The notes beneath the pieces were generated by a model. That model ran no database searches. It saw only the letters and a list, made by a program, of their open reading frames with translations, and was not told where the DNA came from. From Onchocerca volvulus (Eukaryota > Nematoda > Chromadorea > Rhabditida > Onchocercidae): 64,000 nt of DNA. Below, piece by piece: positions 25,101 through 37,442 of the stretch (the first letter of the stretch is position 1; each line of letters starts with the position of its first letter). A program made the position numbers and the translations under genes. The DNA lies in the NCBI GenBank assembly GCA_000499405.2, contig HG738138.1, forward strand, positions 20,809,753 through 20,873,752. Reading direction: 5' to 3'.

Positions 25101-28100
25101 GCCGAAAACGACTTGATCCAATTGCACCAAATACTCGTTTATTTGCAAAAGATGAATTAGGCACTACACCAACGGGGTCTACCTAAATAATTTTCGTTTA
25201 AATTCAGTTTTTAGCTTGATTGTATGGTAGCTACTGTTGCAGCAATTAATCTTTTACTTTCTAATTTTTTTTATATAATTTTAAAAGATTCATGCTGCTC
25301 TATTTTAATTCTGAAACAAGAATTAAATTTCTTATAGAGAAAATTTAACAACTTATCAAGAACTTTGCAATTTGGCCACAGATTTGAATCAGCCAGATCT
25401 CATATACAAGTTTATGCAGCTTGCAAATCACAATATTTTGTGGAATTCCAAAAAAATAAGTTTTTCTTTATTTTGTTTTATGGATTCCAAAAAAAATTTT
25501 TGTTTTTAATTTATTTTCGTAAATTTCTCATAAGAAATTAAAAGTTTTTGAAGAATGACTTTTTGTTTTTAGGGTGCAGCTTTCGGTTTCAGTACTATAA
25601 TGCAACAGGCAGAAAGTTTAATGGAACCGTATTTGGCACAGTTGGTGCCTAAACTTTATAGGTATCGATACGATCCTGATTTGAAAGTCCAAGGCGCTAT
25701 GCGTTCAATTTGGCAAGCAGTCACAGTTTCTAAGAAAAGTGTAGTACGTTTCAGTTTCTAACGAAAGCGATATATTCTGTATCAGTCATGAAAATCAAAT
25801 TATTTTGAATTCTTTCTTATGACTTGAAAATCCAAGTTATCAGTTAATTGTTGTTCGATATATTTTGAAAAATTAGAAATACTTTCGTGATACATCATAA
25901 TAAAATTATAATTTGAATTTATAATTTTTTCAAAAGTAAGTACAGATTTCAACATATACAAGATCACTGTGACATTAGTAAACAGTTACTTTTTTCCGTA
26001 ATTTCAACTTTAAATTTTAAGTAGAACAAACGCTAGTTTCAACACAAATTATATGCGAAATATCAGTAATTTGCTAGAGCATCTTAATTTTAGACTGAAG
26101 AATATGCAAATGCTATTTTCGATGAATTTTTATCAACTCTTACAGATCCTCAGTGGCGAATTCGTGAGTCCAGGTCTGTTTATGACTAGTTTTTTGTTTC
26201 TCTTTATTGATCTTCCAAGTATTTTATGAAACAGTTTAATATATGCATTATTTGGGCATACTCAATTTTTTATTTATGATTGATAGACATATACTTAGTA
26301 TCGAATTTAACTCGGCTGCATGAATTCTTATTACTTTTCGCATATTTAATTATGAATACTCTGATTTTTCGTTTACTTTCTTTTGCTCCAGTTATACATG
26401 CTATTATACTAATTATTGCTTCATGCTATGACGTAGTAACTGAAGAAGTAAGCTATTAATTTTTCTTGTTTGTTCATTTAGAGCAAGAATCCCATAATTA
26501 TTTGCATTACTGAGATTTTTTGCAGTTGTCTGGCTTTAGCAGATTTACTGAGTGGATATTGTACTGATAAAATAACTGAACGTTTTGGTCAACTTTTCGA
26601 AATATTGTATCGAGTACAGGATGATGTAAAGGTGCTTAGTTTCATCAGAGTCGCATTCTATAACAAAAAAATATTTGAGGCATTATTATCTGTTCTATCA
26701 ATTCACATGAATCAAACATCTAATTTCTTGTTCAAACTTTCCAAGAAATTTTCGCTAAATATGGAACTTCTTTAATTGTGTGCCAGCGCTCAGGAATCAG
26801 TTCGAATAGCAGCAGGACGCGCTCTGTCAAGCCTCATTAAAATTACCGTGCGCAAATGTTCTTCAGTTAATGGCGCCAAAGCTACTCAACTGCTTGGAAT
26901 GGTACTTCCTATAATTATTGAGAAAGGAGTTGGATCAAGCATCAAAATTAATAAAATGTTGAGGTTTGCTTTTCTGGATAGTTTCCAAGTCCTTTAGATC
27001 CTTAATTCTTCATCGTGGACATTGTAAAGAAAAACAGTTTTCAATTTTCAATTATAAATCGACAGTTCATGAATTTTCAGCCTAAATATCATTATGGACA
27101 TTGTGAAGGAAGCTGGTTTGACATTACAAGAACATATAAATATAATAGTGCCATGCCTACTAGACTCATTGAGTGAAGAAGAGTCAACGTTTCTGAATTA
27201 TCTTGCTGCTAGATCAAGTTTAGATGAATTGGAAGTGGTAAATTTTTTTAGGGGTTTTTTTTTCTTTTTTTTTTTTTCGTATTTATAATTTCCAGTGAAT
27301 CGCAGCATTTAACAAGTACTTCCATTATATTGAATTGAAGTGTCGAAATGAAATTTTTAAGGATTTACCTGTTCATGCTGTAGCTTCTCTTAATACATTC
27401 CTTTCCAATCTTGTTTGTTTCGAAACTCTACCTTTTGCTTCATTTTGCGAAATATTTAATTCAAAAATTGTATTGATCAGTTTCGATAAATGTTGTAAAA
27501 AAATTATTTAAGCTGGACTCAGCTCGTATGTCAGTAGCACACAGTTCTCCAATGATGAGTACGCTTCGTTACATCGTCCCATGTATAAATGATTCTGTTT
27601 TCAACACTTTGGGCGATAAGTTGATAGAACAATTACGTTCCAGTGTTGGCGTAACGACACGTACTGGAGCTTGTCAGTTTATCATCGACTTATGTCTTCA
27701 ACGTCAGCAGCTGATGATGTCGTGTCGATCTTCCTGCAGTGCATTTTAAAGATTTTTAGATTCTGTTTTATAAACTCCATTATTTTTATATTAATATGAT
27801 GAAGTCTTGCCATCAAGAGAAGAGGAAAATTGATTTTCTGAATTTCTTTTGAAATAAAGTTTCATATTAAACATAACTTCAAATAAAAATGTACAGTTTT
27901 TTTGTTTTCGAATTGAATCGAAGTTGAAAAAGGCATGGTGTCTTAAAGTTTAATTTTTCTTAAGCGAATTCACTGTGTTTCAGATAAAATGGTACGAGTT
28001 CTTCTCAATGGCTTAAATGATCGTAATCCAGTAATTAAAAAACAATTTTCATCTTGCTTGTCGTATTTATTGCCTTTTTCCTCAAAAAGAGAAGCAAATC

Positions 28101-31100
28101 GGGTTCTAGATTACATAAAACAAAAACTGCGAAATGAACAAGGTAAATGAAAAAAGTTAACAGTCTCCTGGATACATTGATGAATAGAGAATGAATAAGT
28201 AATTTTTTAATTCAAGCTATATGTTTGAGATGTTTCAAACTTTATGCATCGAAACTTTCAAATTATTGGTCTTGTCTAATTTTTTCTCATATTTTAATGA
28301 ACTTTGAAAAGAAAATTTCAGATTTGATAAGAGAATGCTTAAGTAATGTCTTAATTTTCTTAGCTTGAATAAATTTGATCAGTTAAAAATTAAAATGTTA
28401 TTTTGGAATTCATAAGTTAATTGTGAATTCTAAAATCAATTCAATTTACAAGATTTAACAAGATTTGAATTTGATTTTCGGATTCGCAAGTACTAGATTG
28501 TTCATTTTTTCTTTATATTTTAAATTATTTTAAAAATTTGGTATTTGAATCATTGTGATTTTTTTTTAAGATAAGGAAAAAATGACAGTGTTGCATCTGA
28601 TGCGCGCTTTATCGAGAAATACTGAAATTCTTTCTGACTCACTATCTGCTGTTGTTCCATTTATATTTCTTTATAAATGCCAGGAAGGTGAGTTTTTAGC
28701 ATCTTTGATATCTTATCAATTTAATATTTATTGTTTGATTCTGGTTTAGCGCTTTACTCAGTTTCTTTTTTGAACTCTAGATGGAATTTTGGTATTCGTA
28801 TTAGATTTCTTTTCACCTTCCAATTTCGATGGGATGCTTTTTCAGTTTGAAATTTGAAACCCGATTTTATTAGCATTTTCCTATGGAAACTGGAAAGTGA
28901 AAAGAGAATAAAAATGAAATTTTTTATGATGAAATTCTTACTTAAGGAATTTTTTATGGGCGAAATTGTGATGATTTCTGAGCAGTAATTTTTTATGGAT
29001 ATTTATCTGTTTTTTATAACAATGCTGAAAGCCTTAAGACAAGTTTTTTTTCTTTTTTTATAATTTTTCAGTTGCAAAAAATGATGAGGCAGGAAAAAGG
29101 AACCTAGAAATGTGGGATGAATTATGGTCCGAGTTGGTTCCAGGTACCAATCTTTACATCTCCTTGCAGCAACTGTATCATGACTGATCATGTCTTTTTT
29201 TTTTATTTCATGGATTTTTAGGGCAAATTTAAGATCATTAAAGGGATAATGAAACGAGTAATAATGAAAAATAACCATTAGAATGATAATGAAGTCTAAG
29301 TACAATATAATTCGTTTTTAAATAAGTTTCAATCTGTTAAAACAGACCAGGAAATATTGTTTTTTATGTCAACGACTGGGAATAAAAATGTATAATTCCG
29401 TCAGATACTTCGTCTGCTATGCGTTTATATCGTAAGGAAATGATCGAGGTGGCTTTAGTTACACTAAACACAAGTTCTATTTTTGCAATCAAAGCACAAG
29501 CAGCAAAGGTACTTGCAACAGTTGCCGAATCTGGTGTTCTTAATGATGATGTTGACTATGCTGGTTTGTTTGTTTCTTCAGTTTTGGAAAAGAGCAATCA
29601 GTAATAATCAGTTCGGAGACTTTCCGGTTGATGATGTTAAATCATTGTAATGGCTCAGGTTGAAACAGTATGAAGTGGTTTTACGCTGAAAAATTTAGCC
29701 TTTCTGAAGCCCTCTATTGAAGTATTTTTTGAAGAAATCTAAATATAAATAATTTGAATTTAAAATTCTGTCATGCAATAATTTCACATTTCCCTCTTTA
29801 AACTAAAACAAGTAAGTTATGATCAAGCAACAAGATATAAGCAAAACTCAGAAATAAAAGTATGAACTTAAGATGATGATTAAAATGTGAGTGTAAACTA
29901 TTTAATGAGAATGGAAAATGTAAAACTTTTCATAACTGTACAATTTTCCAGAATTGCTGTATGATAATTTAACAAGCGCATTGCACGGCCGAATATGGGA
30001 TGGTAAAGAAAAATTAATCGAAGCAATCAGTGCATTATTACGTTCAGCAGGGAAAAATTTAGCCTTGAAATGGAACGAAGCTACTATTGAAACGGTATAT
30101 TTACATTCAAGTTTATCAGTATTCGCTTATCATTTAAAATTGATGGCCAGTATATGAAGCGAGACCCATTAAATTAATTTATTCACAAATATAGTTTTGC
30201 AAAGCAATTCACAAACGAACAAATTATTGGCAAATTTAAGAACCATTTATAGGTATTCAGGTGATTTATATCAATCTGCTTTTAACAACATGCTATAATA
30301 TGTTGAAGTAAATCGTGTACATGCATCTCTATGCTCGACACGATTGTGTATTCTATTTTTTTTTTTTGGAAAGAAGTAAAGAAAAGAACTGCAAAAAAAA
30401 AAGAGAATTGAACTACTGAGCTTTTTATTTGAAGTGAACTTTTTAAATTAGTTTCACAATTTCAAAAGTTGGGACTTAATTTCATCGAACATGCTGTAAT
30501 TTTAGCGATCGTTAGAGCCAGAAGATTATGCTTATAATAGCTGCTTTATTTGATAATGGAAAAATTTTTCTTTATAGAAATTCTTACCTTTATGGGAACA
30601 ATGTTCGAAAAAAAGTGAGAAATATAATGGAGAAGCGATTCTGTGTGCCGCAATGTTTTGCGAAATGACTGCTTATAATAAAATTGCTCAGCAAGTAATG
30701 TCGTATATCTATAATGTCATAAACTACAATCATTCAGAGTGGGGTTTTACGTTCTTTTTTAACTTTTTAAAGAATTTTACTACCAGTTCATAGAATATAG
30801 AACTTAAAGATGATTTTTTCCATTGTAATTATTTTTGAAGATTGGAATTGCTTTGTCAAACTTCTCATGAAACTGTAGATCGTAAAATATTTAGATCAAA
30901 TTCCGATGAAACTACCAGCGAAGTAAGTAGTGTAAATCATCCGAAAACTTATGATTATCTAATAAAGATTGTGCCGGCAATTGCTCATTTATTGTTATCT
31001 TTTGATGGAGGTTTGTTCTCTGTGCACTGATGCTTTTTCAGATCGCATATTCTACTTTTTTTTTTTTTTTTTCGAAATTACTTATGATCTGTATAGTAAG

Positions 31101-32272
31101 CATTATATGTTCCGATACTAATTCGTCGCGGAACTCATTTCCACATGCAGTAGTTTCCATTTTAATTTATATCAACTTACAATGAATTTGTTTAATGGTC
31201 GGGCTGGGTTCGTGAAATTTTTGAGATAAAAGGCGTATATTTTCTCTAGTTTCTATAATGCTTTCATTTGAGACACAAATTGTTGCAAATTTTTGTAAGA
31301 CTTTAATGGTTAATAAAGAGATGGGCATTGCCATGTAAGTAGGGTACGTGGTATGCATTAACAACCCGAAACAAAAAGAAAACAAGCGTAATTTATTAGT
31401 AAACCTATGACTACTAGATTAGAACTGCTTTAAATTTAGATCGAGCGAAATTAGAAATAAATCACCAGAAAACGATTTATTCTTAGCATCCGTTGTCTTT
31501 AACATTTTATTTATTCACTACTGAATTTTGACCTTAGAGTCCCTTTGGAATCTAATAGATCGTGAAATATTGCGAAATATTTATTTACATTTGCCAGTTT
31601 TCCTTTTAATAAATAATTTCACATTCTAGTTTTTCAGCCGAATTATTTGATCGCATTGAGCAGGTAGTCGCTTTATTAAAATCCAATATATTTTGGAAAG
31701 TGAAGCAAGCACTTATTATCGAGTTACCGTATTTCATACAAAAGTGAGTTAATGGATTTTTTGGTGTTGCTGAGAAATATAAGCATTAAATAAAGTATAA
31801 CTGCTCAAAAATTATGTCTTACAATTCTTTTCGACAAATTGGAAACAAAACTGCATCAATTTACAATGTCGTTGCACACAGTGCAGTTCTGATTTATTTT
31901 TCAGAATAGTGTTAAACATCGAAAAGAAAACAGATCATTGTCGGTGATATATTTTGCAACACTTTAGTCGTAAGTATCTAAAACAATGTCTATCACTGCA
32001 ATTTATAATTTAAATATTTTAGATGTGCGTCTCATGCTGATTTCACTACTCTGTTTCTGGCTGTTAGTTCGCTTCTCACTGAAAATGATATCTCTCAACG
32101 ATGTACGTTCGCACAACAATGTTGCTTTGTTTTGGAATATATCGTTAAGCGAGCACAGAACAATGAATGCATTCTGTCGCTGCATAAGCACACGAATATA
32201 ATGGAAACATTGAAGAAAGCGACAATCGTGAAATCATCCGCACTACTTGACAATTTATTGGAATGCGAATAG
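14518..32272 (+). CDS. ECM29: Proteasome adaptor and scaffold protein ECM29 (5' end incomplete)
   Basis: ECM29 is a very large HEAT-repeat protein that binds both the 19S and 20S parts of the 26S proteasome and tethers it to membranes and motors. More than 35 exons read in order and in phase along the family. The first visible exon is 14518-14642 ([12 protein letters not shown]...), then 14795-14914 (HLNRRIKSN), 15327-15451 and so on. Strongly family-like blocks are [16 protein letters not shown] (across 18576/21167), [10 protein letters not shown] (24.6 kb), [13 protein letters not shown] (25.0 kb), [20 protein letters not shown] (25.4 kb), GAAFGFS (25.6 kb), [17 protein letters not shown] sequence (26.1-26.6 kb) and [13 protein letters not shown] (28.0 kb). 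The last exon is 32023-32272. The initiator exon was not found. Oddities: in-frame TGA at 15613-15615, an ATAAGT in place of a GT donor at 25456, and a Helitron remnant in the 18577-21166 intron. Confidence 0.92.
15095..15180 (+). repeat. Degraded duplicate of an ECM29 exon segment
   Basis: This block closely matches 15782-15862, the part of ECM29 encoding [14 protein letters not shown] and LEPLKNEVI. It lies in the intron 14915-15326, upstream of its source and with two intervening exons between. The copy still reads [14 protein letters not shown] but runs to a stop soon after and has no matching donor. Confidence 0.8.
18801..21115 (-). mobile_element. Decayed Helitron in an ECM29 intron, antisense to the host gene
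   Basis: Minus-strand remnants of a Helitron-type PIF1 helicase are spread over this interval. A Walker A region ([20 protein letters not shown], near 20290-20350) has Glu where the second Gly of PGGTGKT is expected. A middle block ([20 protein letters not shown]) spans 19832-20044, and a C-terminal block with KTQGQ spans 19184-19453. Many stops and frame changes make it non-coding. Related end sequences sit inverted at the two sides: 18801-18975 (with an oligo-TA run then AAATGTTCGTTTG) and 20975-21115. No Rep nuclease domain was found. The whole insertion lies within the intron 18577-21166, whose splice sites join in phase. Confidence 0.8.
22166..22196 (+). repeat. Poly(A) homopolymer in an ECM29 intron
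   Basis: An uninterrupted run of about 31 A residues. It could be the tail of an old retroposed insertion or simple slippage; no flanking duplication was recognised. Confidence 0.8.
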
Positions 32273-33135
32273 AAAAAATTGAGGTTATAAATGTATTGAT
32301 AATAGTCGCTGCTTGTCGCCCATTAGGCGTCCGTAAAGATAAAGAAACTATTGCCAAGTTTGTGTGGCCAATAAAATTTCGGACTTGATCCAAGTGATTG
32401 CTGCGTAAGGGGACTATTTTTTTCTTAAAATTTGCAAATGTTAGATATCAAATCCGTTTGTAACGGATTCATCCAAAAATAAGCAGTCCATATTTTAGAG
32501 ACTTTTGGCGGAAGTTCAAGATGCTGCTAATATGTTTCCCTTTCATTTTAATTTACACCAAATAGGAAAGAATAAACAAAAATTGACTATGCATCCAAAT
32601 CAGGAGAAATATAAAACGTTGCATTTATTGTTGAAATCTGATTTGCTCGATGTTTGAATTACGCAAAGCTCTTTTTACGAAAAGAATGAGCGGTTCAAAT
32701 TAGAACTATGAATTTATAGGAAAATTGATCTCCAATCATTGCAAGACATTAAGAGTAACGATTATTGATGAAATCAATTGAGATAATATACTATATTTGT
32801 TGAAGTAAATCTCGAAAAGTAATGCGGACTCATTATATGGAACAATAATTAAGCTTGCTAGAAGGGATTCAGAACTTTTGGCATATAGTCTAATTGCTTT
32901 AAAGATGGGGACAGATCTCGAGTAAATATGAAGAAAGCAGAAATAAGGTTTCTTAGTTTTCTCATTAATCATGGAGTGTATTGGGAAAACGTTTAATATA
33001 CAACGAGAATGACAATTAAAAAATCATTTGCGATAAAAATTGAAAAGCAGTAAAAATTAAACAACGGAAGAAGTCTAAAATACCTATTATCTGAAAACGG
33101 AATGGGAAATGAAAATGGGATTTTTGTAATTAACT
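32273..33135. other. Intergenic region downstream of ECM29
   Basis: This should contain the ECM29 3' UTR. No further exon, RNA gene or repeat could be supported. Confidence 0.5.
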
Positions 33136-33262
33136 ATAAAAATAAAAATGTAAATGTTCGTTGTTACTTTTGACACAACTTTACAAGTTTCTCACCGATT
33201 GCTTTGAGTTTTGATACAACATTGCATTCGAATAAGCGCTTGTTTTTACATAGATACCTTTT
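33136..33262 (-). repeat. Helitron-end repeat, upstream side of the second Helitron remnant
   Basis: This is the reverse complement of the repeat at 284-395 and 62818-62940, including AAATGTTCGTTGTTAC and CATTGCATTCGAATAAGCG. It lies before a plus-strand Helitron helicase remnant in the same relative orientation as the 21.0 kb copy relative to the minus-strand remnant. Confidence 0.65.
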
Positions 33263-33304
33263 TTTTTTTACTTGTCATGCTTATGAATTGTGAGAACCTG
33301 TAAG

Positions 33305-33520
33305 GATAGATATGTTTACCGCCAAAACATTCCGATTCATAGATAAGCAAAGTGAGGTCAACCGGTCATAAGGCGATATGTTGGAGGAGGAGTCCCGAAA
33401 GAATTAAAAGGTCAGTACTTCGGAGCTTGAGTCAGTTTAGTCACACAGTTCGATGGCAGCAGAATTCAAGTTTTTACAACGACACAGATCAACGCAGCAT
33501 TAGCAGCAAATCGACAGTCA
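33305..33520 (+). repeat. LTR-like repeat, copy a
   Basis: ATGTTTACCGCCAAAA is followed by CCGATTCA, AAAGTGAGG, a CCCGAAAG block, TTAAAAGGTCAG and a GTTCGATGGCAGCAG block. The same ordered blocks recur at 36238-36800 (plus) and at 33780-34135 (minus). The TTTAAAAGG-type box followed by GTCAG resembles a promoter plus leader of a retroelement LTR, but no target duplication or terminal TG/CA pair was defined. Confidence 0.5.
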
Positions 33521-33779
33521 AGGAATTTTGTTCGTTGCAAGTGATAAAAGAAAGAATAATCCAATGACCAATTTGCTTGAACATTCTCAAATAATTTCGA
33601 GAACAGTTCGGATGCCATTGTCGGAAAAGTTGATTTTGAATTGGTGTGACAAAAACGAATCCTTTAGTAAAAAGGGTTTTATTGATAAATGGAGGAGTGT
33701 TTCTTTCTTTATAATACAAACAATTATCGAAGAATATTCAAGAAAATTGATCACGCAATTGTTCTTCCTTTGCTGCTAG

Positions 33780-34135
33780 TAGAGAAGAATATTTGGCCTC
33801 GATTGTCGTTTGTTGTAGAAACTGTCGCTGTATAGTCCTAGGTTGCTGTAGAAATTGATGTAGAAAATTGTTCTAGAGAACTTGAATTTTTTCCAAAATC
33901 CGAACCTTACATTCCTTACGGAGCTCCTCTTGCTTTTCCGATATCCAATTTGTACCCTATGATTTGTCGTCCTCACTTTGTTTATCTATTGAATGGAGCA
34001 TTTTGTCGGTAAACACTTTTATCCTTTCTTAATAAACATGTTTCTCCCCATGTTTATCATTTTGGCGGCAAACATGTTTACCCTTCTGTTTATTGTTTTG
34101 GCAGTAAACATATTTGTCCTTTTTGGTCCATTTGA
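33780..34135 (-). repeat. LTR-like repeat, copy c (inverted)
   Basis: Reverse-oriented copy of the repeat at 33305 and 36238. Read on the minus strand it has several ACATGTTTRCCGCCAAAA units, then GCTCCATTCAATAGATAAAC, AAAGTGAGGAC and a diverged CCGTAAGGA...GGTTCGG block. Together with copy b it flanks the Helitron remnant 34236-36100 as an inverted pair. Confidence 0.5.
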
Positions 34136-34235
34136 AACTGTTTTCGCGCTTCTTGAGTTTTAATATTCCTTATTTACATTAATTATATCTTCCGGACTTT
34201 CCGACAGCAATTGACTTGCTTTAGTTCATCTAAAT

Positions 34236-36100
34236 AATGCCTCGCAGAAGATCAAACTTAGGTCGTTGTACTCGAGCAACAAAAGTGATGCGATGATTAA
34301 TTGCAAATCAAACTGAGGAAAATTGGGCATCAGCAAACGAACAAAAAAGGCAAAGAATGGCTGAAATACGAGCAAAAACGTGCAGCCTGACTTGAGGATG
34401 CACGTGCACGCAACAACTTTAAATGAATCGATTTACTGAAGCTTCATTCGATGTAGAATTGCGTCGTGGACAAAAATTCAACACGGGTAATCTTTTGTCG
34501 TATCTGCAATCAAATATTCCTAAGCTAATGCTTGAACAAAAAGGCATTTACGATCAAATAATGCAAGCTGTGCGTAATTTTGTTCGCGGCATTTCTGCAA
34601 TACTTTTCTCATGCCGGATGTTTTGGAAATATTGCAGTGGGAGTTTCAATGAATTACATGTTCAATTGCAAAAAAAAATTTCAAAGCGGAATGAGCAGAT
34701 CTTCTATCTATAAACATTGTTGCAGCTTTTTGGACAGTGCAAGTGCGAAGACTACGTTAGTTCCTCCTGGGTTATATAAGATTTCTCGTTAGGTTGAAGA
34801 AATCTTCGTATATACGCCAGGAGGAACCGGTAAACGTACCTAACCAGATTGATTCTGGCAACAATTCGATCCCAAGATGATATGGTTTTAGCACTTGTAT
34901 CGTACGGAATAGCTGCAACATTGCTACCAAACAGATTTGCTCATTTTGCTTTGAAATTTTTTTATATGTAATTCATTGAAACTCTCACATGCAACATTTC
35001 CAAATCATCCGGCACGAAAAAATATTGCAAAAATGCAAACTTATTGTTTGAGATGAATGTACAATGGTGCATAAAAAATCGGTCGAGGCTTTTGATTGAT
35101 CATAGGAAGATTTGCGTGGAAATATCAGATCATTTGGGAACGTATTAGTATTGCTTGCAGAGATATCAGGCACACATTACCTATAATTCCTCGATCGACA
35201 CCAGCAGACGAAATAAATGCTTGCCTAAAATACTCTATTTTGTGGCGACACATAAAGATGTTGAAATCAGCTATAAATATGCGTTTCCAGCTGCAAAACG
35301 AGCGATCAGTTGGGATATTTTCACATCAATGGCCGGAAATTGGGAACGGAAAGGTCCGATTGATCTTCCTCAGGACGAATTTCATTGCCTCATAACTTCT
35401 GCAATTTAGTAAGGTGAAAAGGATTGGAAAAGTATTTCCCGATATTCAAACCAATTATAAGAATCACGATGACTGAGTGAATGAGCTATTCTTGCGGTCA
35501 AGAACAAAAGACGTCCACGAACTTGATAATATTATTCAGCTAACATTCAAAGCGAGGTAGTCATATTCAGGTCCGTTGACAATTTTATGGAAGCAGATGA
35601 AGCGGTTAATTATCCAACGGAATTTTTGAATTCACTCGGTCTGCTAAGAATGCCACCGCACGTATTGCAATTGACAATCAAAGTGCTGATTATCATATTG
35701 CGAAATATTAACCAGCCAAAATTTTGCAATGGCATGCGGCTTGCAGTAAAAAAAAATTAACGAGCGACGTCGTAGAAGCAACAATCTTGACAGGACCTTT
35801 CAAAGGTGAAGATGTCCTCATTCCTTGCATTCCCATGATTCCAACGAACATGCCATTTAAAAAGGGATTGCAGTTCCCATTTCGACTGGCTTGCAATTTC
35901 CATTTCGATTGGCGTTTGCAATCATCATAAAGTTTAGGGCCAATCTTTAAAATTGTGCGGTTTTGATCTAGACATGGATTGCTTCTCATATAGACAGTTA
36001 TATGTTGCGTGTTCTAGAATCGGCAAACTAATATCTATATCTACACAAATAATGGAACAACAAAAAATGTTGTATACTCACAAGCATTGTGAAATTAAAC
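34236..36100 (+). mobile_element. Second decayed Helitron (helicase remnant, plus strand)
   Basis: The left part reads MPRRRSNLGRCTRATKV, the typical arginine-rich start of nematode and arthropod Helitron RepHel proteins, then breaks down with stops. Helicase pieces follow: IYDQIMQAVRN (about 34540), a Walker A relic PGGTGK (about 34825) followed by a frame change, FAWKYQIIWERISIACRDI (35105-35170), WRHIKMLKSA (about 35260), and a C-terminal piece with [17 protein letters not shown] (about 35980-36030). This last piece is helicase motif VI. Numerous frameshifts and stops mean no protein is made. The Rep nuclease and most of the N-terminal half are missing. Order and orientation match the minus-strand remnant at 18.8-21.1 kb. 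Confidence 0.85.
34575..35040. repeat. Inverted duplication inside the Helitron remnant
   Basis: The sequence folds back on itself around 34795. GTTCCTCCTGGG...AAGATTTCT (34760-34790) is the reverse complement of AGAAATCTTCG...CAGGAGGAAC (about 34797-34830). Further out, TTTTGGAAATATTGCAGTGGGAGTTTCAATGAATTACAT-like sequence near 34620-34660 is mirrored near 34965-35010. Confidence 0.7.
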
Positions 36101-36237
36101 ATATTGGAAAAGTGAGCTTTCTCTTTTCTTTCTTTTGTGTCGACGAAAGCCGAAAGATGTCAAATAGCGCCACGACAATTTTTGCAAATAAGGAGTGCCA
36201 AAAGTCAACTGACGCGATACAGTTTCAAACGGATGAT

Positions 36238-36800
36238 AAACATGTTTGCCACCAAAAGGATAAATATATCTATTGCCAAAAGGTAAACATGTTTACCGCC
36301 AAAAGGGCAAACATATTGACTGCCAAAACGCTCCGATTCACAGATGAACAAAGTGAGGACCAATTGTGAAGTAGCATTTTAGAGATCAAATACGAGGGAA
36401 GAACCCCGAAAGGATTTAAAAGGTCAGGGTTTTGTAACAAAGGGTCAGTTCAAGTTCGACACAGTTCGGCGGTTCATTTGCAGCAGTTCCTACAATTTGA
36501 CAGTGGGAGCAGTTTCGAGGACAATTCAGTTGCAGCAAGAGCCACAGTTCAAATCTTATGAGTGACAATTCAACAGGAGCATTCCGCAGTGGTGGAGCAA
36601 GAAATACAGTTGCAAAGGGTAGATACGACAACGTAGTAAGCATTTAGATGACTGTTCGTACTCTGATTTTTTACTGTGTATTGTTCATTTAATCCTTACC
36701 TTACCACTGTATAAGCGCAATATTTCATATAATATCCTATAAACCAAATAAAGCCTATTGCTGACCTAATCGAATCACAATAGCAAGAAGGTCTTCAATC
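36238..36800 (+). repeat. LTR-like repeat, copy b, with minisatellite head
   Basis: The repeat begins with about four tandem 23-24 base units (36238-36333) built on AAACATGTTTACCGCCAAAAGG. CCGATTCACAGATGAACAAA, GTGAGGACC, CCCCGAAAGGATTTAAAAGG and GTCAG follow, then a leader with GTTCGGCGG and GCAGCAG, and a possible poly(A) signal AAATAAAGCC at about 36750. Promoter-like box, leader and poly(A) signal in this order suggest a solo LTR. No retroelement protein lies beside it. Confidence 0.45.
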
Positions 36801-37442
36801 TAACCGGACTACAATCTAGATACAATTCGACCAGATTTTTTCCCCAATTTTCATAGCTATCATCACAAACTAAGATGAAAAATTGGAATTTTAAATAATT
36901 CGAAAATTTCATCCATAGATTATTAAAAATTTATATTTTTCGATTCAGTTGAAAGTAAGCGTCGAAAATATTTGTCCTATATTGCTATTTCTTTTTTTTT
37001 TTTGAAAATTTATTTCAATTTTGTAAATAGAAATGAGGAACGCACAATGCAGTAAGCAATGAATCTTTCTTGCTTCTGGTCTCACTTAAAAGGAATCCAT
37101 TGAGAAGTCACGATAATTGCCTTCAAAATCTACTGGCCTTTTTATTTTCAGTTTAGTTATAAAGAATTGCTTCTTATAGACTAACTGAAAATGACCAAAA
37201 CAAAGATGATATTATTGGCACAGTTTGACTGAATGTCGAGACAGAATGCAACTCGAGAATACTTCACACTTTCTCATGCGTATCACTTGTTCGCCAGCTT
37301 TTTCATTTAGCAGCATGAGGTTACTGTAGGAACTCATTCTTGTGCAATTATTCAACAACCATTCAGCGAAGAAATATCCCAACAGGAGGAGCGTTTTCAC
37401 TTATCAAAAATTATCAAAAAAAAAAAAAAAAAATTAATAGTC
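36801..37442. other. Unassigned AT-rich sequence
   Basis: No exon, RNA gene or clear repeat was recognised. It ends in an A-rich run of about 18 bases (about 37415-37433) immediately before the duplicated TASOR-like segment. Confidence 0.4.

Noticed and set aside
33352..33779. Overlapping short frames between LTR-like copies
   Set aside because: They overlap repeat blocks in different frames and show no gag, protease or transposase motif.
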